64,000 bases of DNA from Streptomyces scopuliridis RB72. GTDB lineage: Bacteria; Actinomycetota; Actinomycetes; Streptomycetales; Streptomycetaceae. Positions 43,767-50,752 of the stretch are shown piece after piece. The stretch covers positions 1-64,000 of the forward strand of contig NZ_JOEI01000040.1 in NCBI RefSeq assembly GCF_000718095.1, given 5' to 3'. The first letter of the stretch is position 1. Each line of letters begins with the position of its first letter. Below the pieces are notes generated by a model. The model was not told the DNA's origin, did no database searches, and saw nothing but the letters and a program-made list of their open reading frames with translations. The position numbers were made by a program, and so were the translations under genes.

Positions 43767-44039
43767 TTGGCCACCGCTCTGACCGGAGGGACGGGTACGG
43801 AGGCGGGGGCGGAGGCCGGCGCGAAGGAGCCCCAGGCGCGCACCGCTCCGCGCGGCGCCCGCCCCCGGGCGATGGTCCTGGACGCGGTCTGCGCGATCGA
43901 CGCCGCGCACGAGCGGGACGACGCGGTCCTCGCCCGTGGCGACTGGCAGCGGGAGCGGCCGGCCGCGTGGCGGGAGCTGCGTACGGTCGAGCACTCCCCC
44001 GTCCTGTGGGGCGCGTTCGCCACGATCAGCACGGTCTGA
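43767..44039 (+). CDS. Possible small hypothetical protein
   Basis: 90 codons from a TTG, in the 341-nt gap between the TetR gene and the convergent aldehyde dehydrogenase. The second half (VCAIDAAHERDDAVLARGDWQ and the WRELRTVEHSP phrase) has a natural composition, and Trp and His use looks like protein rather than random frame. No good ribosome-binding site, so existence is uncertain. Confidence 0.4.
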   Translation: MATALTGGTGTEAGAEAGAKEPQARTAPRGARPRAMVLDAVCAIDAAHERDDAVLARGDWQRERPAAWRELRTVEHSPVLWGAFATISTV

Positions 44040-44061
44040 CGGCCGACTGGCCACGTCCCCC

Positions 44062-45498
44062 TCAGCGGAAGCGAGGCGTCAGCGTCAGGCGCGCCGTGAT
44101 CGTCTTCGGGCGCTGGTACTCGTGCAGGGCCAGCGTGCTCAGGTCCGTACCGTGCCCCGACGAACCCCGGCCGCCGTGCGGCAGCTCCGCCGTCTGGACG
44201 AGATGGCAGTTGAGCCACGCCTCGCCCGCGTTCAGCCGGCCGGCGAGATCGAGCCCCGCCGCCACGTCCCGGGTCCATACGCTGGCGGCCAGCGCCTGCG
44301 GCACCCCGTTGGCCAGCGCCACGGCTTCCTCCACGCTGTCCGCCGCCTGCACCGTCAGCAGCGGGCCGAACACCTCGTCCACCACCGCAGGATCGTCGTC
44401 CGGCAGCTCCGCGAGCACGCACGCGGGCCGCCAGAAGCCGCCCTCCTCGCCGGTGCCGAGCGCGCTCCCGGCCGTGGCCGTCACCTTCGCCGCCGAGGCG
44501 GCGACGATCCGGTCGTAACGCGCCGCCTGGTCCGCGTTGTTGAGCGGCCCGAAGTCCCGGCCCGCCCGGCGCTCCCGCATGGCGTCGCCGAGCAGGGACA
44601 CGGCCGACTCGTAGTTCTCGCGGAGGGTGATCACCCGCGCCGGGACGGCGCAGCTCTGGCCCGCGTTGTACGTGGTCGCGAGCGCCAGTTCCGCCCAGGT
44701 GTCCTCCGGGGCGTCCGGCAGGACGACGACCGGGCTGTTGCCGCCCAGCTCCAGGCTGACGCGCCGGGTGCCCGCGCGCGCCGCCACATCCGCCCCTGCC
44801 GCCGCGCTCCCGGTGAAGGCCACCATGTCGATCGCGCTCGCCACGAGCAGGCGTCCGGTCTCCCGGTCGCCGGGCAGGGTCCCTACGACCGCCTCGCCCA
44901 GCGCCTCCGCCGCGTGCTCGGCGAGCAGCAGCAGCGAGTCGGGGGTGGTCTCCGCGGGCTTGACGACGACGGTGTTCCCGGCGGCGAGCGCGGGCGCACA
45001 ACGCCAAGTAGCCATCATCAGCGGGTAGTTCCAGGGGACGACGACCCCGGCCACACCGAGCGGCTCCCAGCGGACCCAGCTCTCGTGCCCGGCGACAAAG
45101 CTCCCGGCGGCGGGCGCGGGCTGGGTGCGGGCCGCCCATGCGTAGAAGCGGAAGAGGTCCGCCGCGTTCGCCACCTCGCCGGCCGCCTCGTGCGCCGGCT
45201 TGCCGGTGCCCGCCCGCTCCAGCGCGGCGTACTGGTCGGCGTGCTCCTCGATCAGCCCGGCGAGCCGGTCGAGCGCCCGGGACCGCTCCCTCGGGGTGCG
45301 CGCCCGCCAGCCGTCGAAGGCCCGGCGGGCCGCGCCGACCGCGGCGGTGACCTGCGGGCCGCGGGCGACGGGCGAGCTGCCGCGTATCCGGCCGGTACGG
45401 GGGTCGATGAGCGGCACGGTGACGTCCGACGCCTCCGGCGCGGTGTACAGATCCGCGTACGGACCGGTGTCCGGCTCGGTGTTCAAGGGGGCCTCCAT
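44062..45498 (-). CDS. Aldehyde dehydrogenase
   Basis: 478-residue NAD(P)-dependent dehydrogenase oxidising an aldehyde to the acid. All catalytic parts are present: WNYPLMMATW, KPAETTPDS, LELGGNSP with the general base Glu, NAGQSC with nucleophile Cys and EVFGPLLTV. Sequence style is that of the aminobutyraldehyde/betaine-aldehyde group. The ATG overlaps the stop of the asparagine-synthetase-like gene by one base (TGATG), so the two are coupled. Product spectrum unknown. Confidence 0.93.
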   Translation of the reverse strand: MEAPLNTEPDTGPYADLYTAPEASDVTVPLIDPRTGRIRGSSPVARGPQVTAAVGAARRAFDGWRARTPRERSRALDRLAGLIEEHADQYAALERAGTGKPAHEAAGEVANAADLFRFYAWAARTQPAPAAGSFVAGHESWVRWEPLGVAGVVVPWNYPLMMATWRCAPALAAGNTVVVKPAETTPDSLLLLAEHAAEALGEAVVGTLPGDRETGRLLVASAIDMVAFTGSAAAGADVAARAGTRRVSLELGGNSPVVVLPDAPEDTWAELALATTYNAGQSCAVPARVITLRENYESAVSLLGDAMRERRAGRDFGPLNNADQAARYDRIVAASAAKVTATAGSALGTGEEGGFWRPACVLAELPDDDPAVVDEVFGPLLTVQAADSVEEAVALANGVPQALAASVWTRDVAAGLDLAGRLNAGEAWLNCHLVQTAELPHGGRGSSGHGTDLSTLALHEYQRPKTITARLTLTPRFR

Positions 45499-47258
45499 CA
45501 GCTGATGTCGTAGGCGCGCAGCCACAGTTCGAGGGTGAGCACGAGCCACAGTTTGCCGCCCTGCCTGGGCAGCAGCGTGCCCTCCCCCCGCATCCACGAG
45601 CGCACCGTGTCCGGCCGGAACAGCCCGCGGGCGCGCGCCTCGCGGCCCAGCAGCAGATCGCCCGCCAGCTCCCGCAGCGGCCCGCCGAGCCACTGCTGGA
45701 CCGGCACCCGCATACCGCTCTTCGGCCGGTCCACGACCGTGTCGGGCAGCAGGTCCCGCACGGCCTCCTTCAGCACCCATTTCTCGACCGCGCCGTTCAG
45801 CTTCCACCGGGGCGGCGTGGCGAAGGCGTGGTCCACCACCCGGCGGTCGAAGAGCGGGGCGCGGCCCTGGATCCCCTGGGAGGCGGTGAGCCGTTCGACC
45901 TTGGTGAGGATGTGATGGGCGCCCTTGGTGCGCAGATTGCAGTGCAGCAGCTGGTTGAGCAGATGGTCCATCCTGCCGTCCCGGGCCGCGGGCCGCAGAT
46001 ACGGGGCGACGAACCGCTCGGGCCCCGGCGCGGTGGCGAGGGCGTCCAGCGCCTCGGCGGTGAGCAGCTCGGGCAGATCGGTGAAGCATTTGCGGTACGA
46101 GCGCAGATACGCCATCTCGCGCGCGTCCTCGGCGCCGCCGCCCGCCACCTCACCGCGGTGCATCTCGTACACCAGCATGGGCAGGTTCTTCGGCCCGCCG
46201 AACACCGGGTCGCCACCCTCCCCGTTGAGCACGACCCGCAGTCCGTCGCCCGCCACGGCCTCGGCGAGCATCAGATTCGGCACGGTCAGCGGATCGCCGA
46301 CGGGGCTGTCGAGCAGGGCCGCGGCCTCCGCGAGCCGCGCGGCCACGGCGTCGCCGGACACGGTGAGCACCCGGTGGCGCGTGTGGCAGTGCTGGGCGAC
46401 CAGGCCCGAGTAGCCCAGCTCGTTGGGGAGTTCGTCGCCGAAGCTGATGGAGTACGTGTGCACAGGATGGGCGTGCAGCTTGGCGGCGAGCGCGGTCACC
46501 AGCGAGCTGTCGACCCCGCCGGAGAGCAGCACCCCCACGGCCTCGGCCTCCGGCAGCCGGCACGCCGTGGCCTCCTCCAGCAGCTCGCGCAGGCGCAGGG
46601 CGTAGCTCTCGGGCGGCGCGCCGTCGTCCTCGATCAGCTCCTGGGGCTCCCAGTAGGGCTCCTCCGTGACGGCCCCGTCCGCCGCGAGCCGCAGACAGCG
46701 CCCGGGGAGCACTTCGCGTACGCCGCGCAGCAGCGTCTCCTCGCCGGGGAGGTAGGCGAAGGTCAGGAAGGAGCGTACGGCGGCCAGTTCGAGGCCGGTG
46801 CCGAGCGCGGGCCAGCGGCGCAGGGCGCGCAGCGAGGTGGACGCGGCCCAGCAGTCGTCGGCGCGGGCGTAGAACAGCGTGCGGGCGCCCATGTGGTCGC
46901 GGATCAGGACCAGTTCACCGGCGTCGTGGACGGCGAGCGCGAACATGCCTTCCGCCGCCCGGATCCCGGCCGCGCCGAGCCGTACCCAGCAGCGCAGCAG
47001 CAGCTCGCCGTCCGGGCAGCCGGGCGGGGCGGGGGCGTCGGCGCGTTCGAGCGCGGCGAAGAGTGCGGACCGGTTGTGGAGGGTGACCTCGCCGACGGCG
47101 GTACGGCCGTACGCGGTGAACGGGCCGGTGGCATGGCCCGGTTCGTCCTGGATCAACGCCGCGCCCGGCGCACCGGCGCCCACGGCGGCGCCCATCGCCG
47201 CGAGATGTCCCGCCGCCCGTTCGGGTGTCGCCGCCAGGCAGGCACAGAAGCGCGCCAC
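45498..47258 (-). CDS. Asparagine synthetase-like amidotransferase lacking catalytic Cys
   Basis: 586 residues from a GTG at 47258 with AGGAGG 8 nt upstream. N-terminal class II glutaminase-like domain (1-200) followed by an ATP-pyrophosphatase synthetase domain (about 225-580) with PP-loop VGVLLSGGVDSSLV and the Asn-synthetase phrases LNGEGGDPVFGG and GRAPLFDRRVVDHAF. Normal AsnB begins Met-Cys; here the start is MARFCAC, so no Cys can be exposed at position 2, and the NGEIYN-type glutamine site is absent. The enzyme probably activates a carboxylate with ATP and uses ammonia or an amine, as in beta-lactam synthetase or lasso-peptide cyclases. Coupled to an aldehyde dehydrogenase. Confidence 0.85.
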   Translation of the reverse strand: MARFCACLAATPERAAGHLAAMGAAVGAGAPGAALIQDEPGHATGPFTAYGRTAVGEVTLHNRSALFAALERADAPAPPGCPDGELLLRCWVRLGAAGIRAAEGMFALAVHDAGELVLIRDHMGARTLFYARADDCWAASTSLRALRRWPALGTGLELAAVRSFLTFAYLPGEETLLRGVREVLPGRCLRLAADGAVTEEPYWEPQELIEDDGAPPESYALRLRELLEEATACRLPEAEAVGVLLSGGVDSSLVTALAAKLHAHPVHTYSISFGDELPNELGYSGLVAQHCHTRHRVLTVSGDAVAARLAEAAALLDSPVGDPLTVPNLMLAEAVAGDGLRVVLNGEGGDPVFGGPKNLPMLVYEMHRGEVAGGGAEDAREMAYLRSYRKCFTDLPELLTAEALDALATAPGPERFVAPYLRPAARDGRMDHLLNQLLHCNLRTKGAHHILTKVERLTASQGIQGRAPLFDRRVVDHAFATPPRWKLNGAVEKWVLKEAVRDLLPDTVVDRPKSGMRVPVQQWLGGPLRELAGDLLLGREARARGLFRPDTVRSWMRGEGTLLPRQGGKLWLVLTLELWLRAYDIS

Positions 47259-47346
47259 GGTCGCCCCTCCTCTCGATTCCCCTCGATGCACGAATTCCTA
47301 CGGCCTGTCCGGCCGGCAGACACGGCCGGCCGGCCGGCGGGCCGGA

Positions 47347-47901
47347 CTACCCGAAGTCGTCGTCGCTCCAGCCGCCGCCGTCGTCGGAGTTCCAGCCGTC
47401 ACTGGAATCCCAGTCGCCGCCGTCGCCGCCCGCGTCGCCGTCGCTCGAACCGCCGCCGCCCGCGTCGCCGCCGCCGGAGGAGTTCTGGGGCGCCGCCTGC
47501 TGTTGCTGGCGCAGCTCCTCCTCCTCTTCGGGCGTGAGCTCCTCCGGCGGGAGCTGGGCGGCCGTGAGGGCGAGGGTGACCAACCCGAGCCCGCCCAGCA
47601 GCACGCCCATGCGCCCGCCGAACGAGGTCCTGTTGACCAGCACCGTCCCGCCCCGGTCCCAGACCGTACGGCCGTAGCCGATGTCCCGGCCGTAGGTCAC
47701 CCTGCCGTCGGAGTAACTGCGCTTGATGATGCGCCCGCCGAGCTGTTCGTCGGTGCCGGAAGCGCCCTGGTTGTCGTGCCAGCGCACGCGCGTGCCGCCG
47801 TCGCGCCGCCGCCATTCCTCACGTCCGTCCTCGTAGCGGCGGTGGACGCTGCTGTCGGCGAGCAGCTCATCCCTGTACGGGGTCTCGCGGGGCCGGTTCA
47901 T
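47347..47901 (-). CDS. Membrane protein with acidic Gly/Ser/Asp tail
   Basis: 184 residues. A charged N-terminal half rich in Arg, Asp and Tyr with small repeated units (DGREEWRRRDGGTRVRW and SYSDGRVTYGRDIGYGRTVW) is followed by one hydrophobic helix (about 98-115), an acidic EEELTPEEEEE-type stretch and a low-complexity Gly/Ser/Asp/Trp tail. No family recognised. It lies 88 nt upstream of the asparagine-synthetase-like gene in the same orientation and may be part of that transcript. Confidence 0.65.
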   Translation of the reverse strand: MNRPRETPYRDELLADSSVHRRYEDGREEWRRRDGGTRVRWHDNQGASGTDEQLGGRIIKRSYSDGRVTYGRDIGYGRTVWDRGGTVLVNRTSFGGRMGVLLGGLGLVTLALTAAQLPPEELTPEEEEELRQQQQAAPQNSSGGGDAGGGGSSDGDAGGDGGDWDSSDGWNSDDGGGWSDDDFG

Positions 47902-47907
47902 CGCCTC

Positions 47908-48012
47908 TAGGGCCTTTCGTTTGGATCAGGCCGGATCAGGGAGCGGGGTCTGGTGCCGTGGATCGCAAGGCGGAGGAAGGAGCCCACGCGGAGCGTAGGC
48001 GACTGACGACAA
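47908..48012. repeat. Interspersed repeat at gene 3' end
   Basis: Begins GGGCCTTTCGTTTGGATCAG and includes ATCGCAAGGCGGAGGA (47962-47977), which recurs at 39111-39126. I recognise the opening segment as a sequence met repeatedly in Streptomyces intergenic regions. The stop and last about 28 codons of the neighbouring gene fall inside it. Confidence 0.6.
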
Positions 48013-48846
48013 TGTCATGAATCCCGCCGTACGCAGCTCACGCAGCCCGGTCCACACCGAGTGGCTCGGCGTCCTCGGTCCGCGGACGAGCCGCAGTACG
48101 GTGCGCAGCAGCCGGGCCGGCGGGACGGACTCCACCTCGGCGAAGCGCCCTTCGGCGAGCCAGTCCCGCTCGCGGGGTTCGAGCGCGGCGGGCAGCGTCA
48201 GCGGGCCGGGTCCCGGCGCCGGGCCGCGCGGCGAGATCAGATGCAGCGCGGTGGCGTGCCGGGGTACGAGACCCATCGAGGCGACCCGTACGCCGGGGAC
48301 CGCGTCGCGCACCCGCGCGGTGAGCGCGATGCCTTCCACGCTCGCGTCGTGCAGTACGTGCACGGTGGCGCCGTCCACCCTGCCAAGACCGGTCACCAGC
48401 CGGGGGTCGAGCGGCAGATCGTCGGCGGCGAACACCGGGCAGGCGGCCTCCAGATGCACATCGTTGGCGAGGAGCATCCGGGCCACACGGCGGCTCTGGC
48501 AGACGAGCAGCCGGGGCAGTCCGTAGTCGTAGAGATCGGGCTCGGAGGGCTCCGAGGGCTCGCGGACCTGGGCAGGGTCCGGCTCAGGCCCGGACGCCAG
48601 CAGTCCGGGCACCGCGCCGTACCGCCGCAGGGCCTCCTCGAACCGCTCGTACCGTACGGGCGGCGCGGGCGTCAGCGGGAGCCTGCGCGGGACCGCGTGC
48701 AGCGGGCGCACAACGCGGCACATCTCGTAGTACAACTGGAGCTCGGTGAACCGGATCCGGCCGGGCGCGCCCGCGCGTTCGACAGCGGTGGCGAGCGCGC
48801 GGTCGAGCAGCCGGTCGCCGATGCCCCCGGCGACGCGTGGGGTCAT
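47926..48846 (-). CDS. Soluble protein with Toprim-like domain, unknown
   Basis: 306 residues, no signal or membrane segment. Start overlaps the upstream stop by 4 nt. An N-terminal helical part (RIRFTELQLYYEMCRVV) leads to an alpha/beta domain with RLLVCQSRRVARMLLANDV, then VHVLHDASVEG at about residue 165 and VRVASMGLVPRHA. The order strand-Q/E, strand-DAS-xx-G resembles a Toprim fold (E, DxDxxG) in degenerate form. The next gene upstream carries the same module. The last about 28 residues come from an interspersed repeat, so the natural C-terminus may differ. Function unknown. Confidence 0.7.
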   Translation of the reverse strand: MTPRVAGGIGDRLLDRALATAVERAGAPGRIRFTELQLYYEMCRVVRPLHAVPRRLPLTPAPPVRYERFEEALRRYGAVPGLLASGPEPDPAQVREPSEPSEPDLYDYGLPRLLVCQSRRVARMLLANDVHLEAACPVFAADDLPLDPRLVTGLGRVDGATVHVLHDASVEGIALTARVRDAVPGVRVASMGLVPRHATALHLISPRGPAPGPGPLTLPAALEPRERDWLAEGRFAEVESVPPARLLRTVLRLVRGPRTPSHSVWTGLRELRTAGFMTLSSVAYAPRGLLPPPCDPRHQTPLPDPA

Positions 48847-49880
48847 CGGCCGGCCTCGCCGGGCCAGGTGAGGAATCCGATGGCCTCCGCCTCGCGCCGC
48901 TCGGGGTCCGTACGGGTCGTGGCGGCCACACGTTCGACGGTCTTGGTGACGGCCGCGAGAAGCCTGGCGGGCCGGACGGCGACGAGCGAGACCGTCCAGC
49001 CCCTGGCCAGCCAGTCCAGCTCGGCCTTGGTGAGCGTGCCGCTCTCGCCCAGCCACTGGATGAGGTCCCGGGCCGGCTTGTCACCGCGCCTCGCCGGCGC
49101 GCCCGGCGTACCCATGACGGCGCGCGGCGGCAGCCCCGCGTCGATCACCGTACGGCCGGGCAGCTCCGCACGCGTCCGTATGACCTGCCGGCAGCCGGGC
49201 GCGCTCGCGTCGTGCAGGACGACGACGGGCATGCCCTCCGGCAGCCGCTCGATCTCGGTGGTGACCACGACTCCGTACCGCTCCGGTATCCCATTGGCGA
49301 CCAGGAAGGCGGCGATGGCCCGGTCGGGGCAGAGCAGCGCGATCCGCGCGCCCTCCGGCACATGGACGGCGCGGTACGGGAAGTCCTCCACGACCCCGGG
49401 CGGCAGCGAACCGTACACATCCGTCCAGTCGTGCCGCATGAGCGAGCGGAACCCGCTGAGCGGATCCGTCGTCCGTTCCTTCCTGCCGCCTATCAGGGCG
49501 GCGGACACACCGAGGATGAAGATCAGGACGAGGATCCCGCCGAAGATGGCGAACGCGCCCATCTCCGCGGCGCTCAGTCCGACGATGATCATGACAATGC
49601 CGACCAGCAGCGGGACCCACAGACATCCCAGGGCCTCCGCGACCGGGCTCTGGCTCTTGCCCGGCGCCGTCCTGGGCAGCGCCGCGGCCCCGAGCTGGTT
49701 GACGGAGATCTTCAGCCGGCCGCCGTCGGTGCGCTTCTCCAGCAGGCGGCGGACCCGTACATCACTCATCCGCAGCGAGTTGGTCTTGGGTTCCAGGGCG
49801 AACCGCCGCTTGCACCGGGAGCAGTTGCGGTTGGGCCGCTCCTTGTAGAGCAGGCTCGTCTCGCAGAACGGGCAGATCAT
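48843..49880 (-). CDS. Zinc-ribbon membrane protein with Toprim-like domain
   Basis: 345 residues. It begins with a zinc ribbon (CPFCETSLL and CSRCKRRFAL), then a linker, two hydrophobic helices (about 89-107 and 112-130), and a cytoplasmic alpha/beta domain with ARIALLCPDRAIAAFLVANG and VVVLHDASAPGCRQVI near residue 220, closely parallel to the 306-residue neighbour. A helical tail follows (LTKAELDWLARGWTV). Overlaps both flanking genes by 4 nt. The domain pairing is unfamiliar to me, and I give no function. Confidence 0.72.
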   Translation of the reverse strand: MICPFCETSLLYKERPNRNCSRCKRRFALEPKTNSLRMSDVRVRRLLEKRTDGGRLKISVNQLGAAALPRTAPGKSQSPVAEALGCLWVPLLVGIVMIIVGLSAAEMGAFAIFGGILVLIFILGVSAALIGGRKERTTDPLSGFRSLMRHDWTDVYGSLPPGVVEDFPYRAVHVPEGARIALLCPDRAIAAFLVANGIPERYGVVVTTEIERLPEGMPVVVLHDASAPGCRQVIRTRAELPGRTVIDAGLPPRAVMGTPGAPARRGDKPARDLIQWLGESGTLTKAELDWLARGWTVSLVAVRPARLLAAVTKTVERVAATTRTDPERREAEAIGFLTWPGEAGR

Positions 49881-50626
49881 CGTGGGCCCTCCAGTGCGGA
49901 CGCGGCGCGCCGGAGCCCGGCGGCGAGACGCTCCCGCACGGTGGTGGCGCCGATGCCCCTGACGCGCTGGATACGTTCGATGTCGCGCAGCGCGGCGGCC
50001 AGCAGCCCGTAGTCGGTGCCCACGCGCGTGACGGTGCCGAGCGTGCCGTGGCCGTGCCGTATGCCGTCGTCACCGGCCTCGTCCACGGCGCGGCGCTCGG
50101 CCTCGTCGGCGGTGATCGCGTAATCCTCGTGGTCGATACCGAAACCGGTGTTGGCGGCGAGGATGTTCAGCGGTTTCGAGCCGCGGTTGGCGAAGGAGTG
50201 GGGCATCATCTCCGGGATCCGGATCATGGCCCCGGGGAACAGCCGGATCTCGGTGACCCGGCCGCGCGGCGCGTCGTAGAGACCGCAGGCGGCGTGGCCG
50301 AGGCTGAGCACGATGTGCTCGCCGCCGTGCGCGTGCGGGGTGAACGCGCTGCGCGGGCCGACGACCCCGAGCTTGAACGTGGCGTTGGACGGGCGCTCGG
50401 GCGAGGTCCGCGCGTCACCGACGAGATAGTGGGCGAACTGCCCGTCGTCGATGAAGCGCAGGAACTCCTCGCTCGGGCCCAGCTCGCGCGCCCCGTCCCG
50501 GTCGGCGAACAGCACACTGCCCTCGGGCTTGAGATGGAACAGCTCCACCCCGTGGGGCAGGTCTCGCGACAGCCGTTCCATACCCCGCAGCCCGGGTGTG
50601 CCGGAACCGGATTCCACGTCGGACAT
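49877..50626 (-). CDS. Cupin-domain protein, first gene of unknown operon
   Basis: 249 residues from the ATG at 50626 (GGGGG upstream); an earlier ATG at 50716 lies across a palindrome and is unlikely. A cupin core around residues 80-165 has the metal-type motif FTPHAHGGEHIVLSLGH and a second His region RIPEMMPHSFANRG. After a charged linker, the C-terminal about 40 residues (IERIQRVRGIGATTVRERLAAGL) look like a helix-hairpin-helix. The His-rich motif allows metal binding, so it could be an enzyme or ligand sensor. It heads a three-gene operon with the two Toprim-like proteins. Confidence 0.75.
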   Translation of the reverse strand: MSDVESGSGTPGLRGMERLSRDLPHGVELFHLKPEGSVLFADRDGARELGPSEEFLRFIDDGQFAHYLVGDARTSPERPSNATFKLGVVGPRSAFTPHAHGGEHIVLSLGHAACGLYDAPRGRVTEIRLFPGAMIRIPEMMPHSFANRGSKPLNILAANTGFGIDHEDYAITADEAERRAVDEAGDDGIRHGHGTLGTVTRVGTDYGLLAAALRDIERIQRVRGIGATTVRERLAAGLRRAASALEGPR

Positions 50627-50681
50627 CAACGCCCCCCTCGCGTTGTCGACCACGATCGCATCGTAGGACCGCGACCGGGAA

Positions 50682-50696
50682 CATCTGGAACAGATG
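50682..50696. promoter_or_regulatory. Palindrome upstream of cupin operon
   Basis: CATCTG-GAA-CAGATG, 56 nt upstream of the cupin start, with a TACGAT (minus strand, 50665-50660) that could serve as -10. Candidate operator; regulator unknown. Confidence 0.45.
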
Positions 50697-50752
50697 ATAT
50701 GGCGGAGCACTGACATCGCAATGAAGTACGAGGGGGGCGCGTACGCGGTGCC

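Noticed and set aside
45498..47258. Lasso-peptide or beta-lactam biosynthetic cluster
   Set aside because: The synthetase resembles such enzymes, but no precursor peptide, leader protease or partner biosynthetic enzyme is visible nearby.
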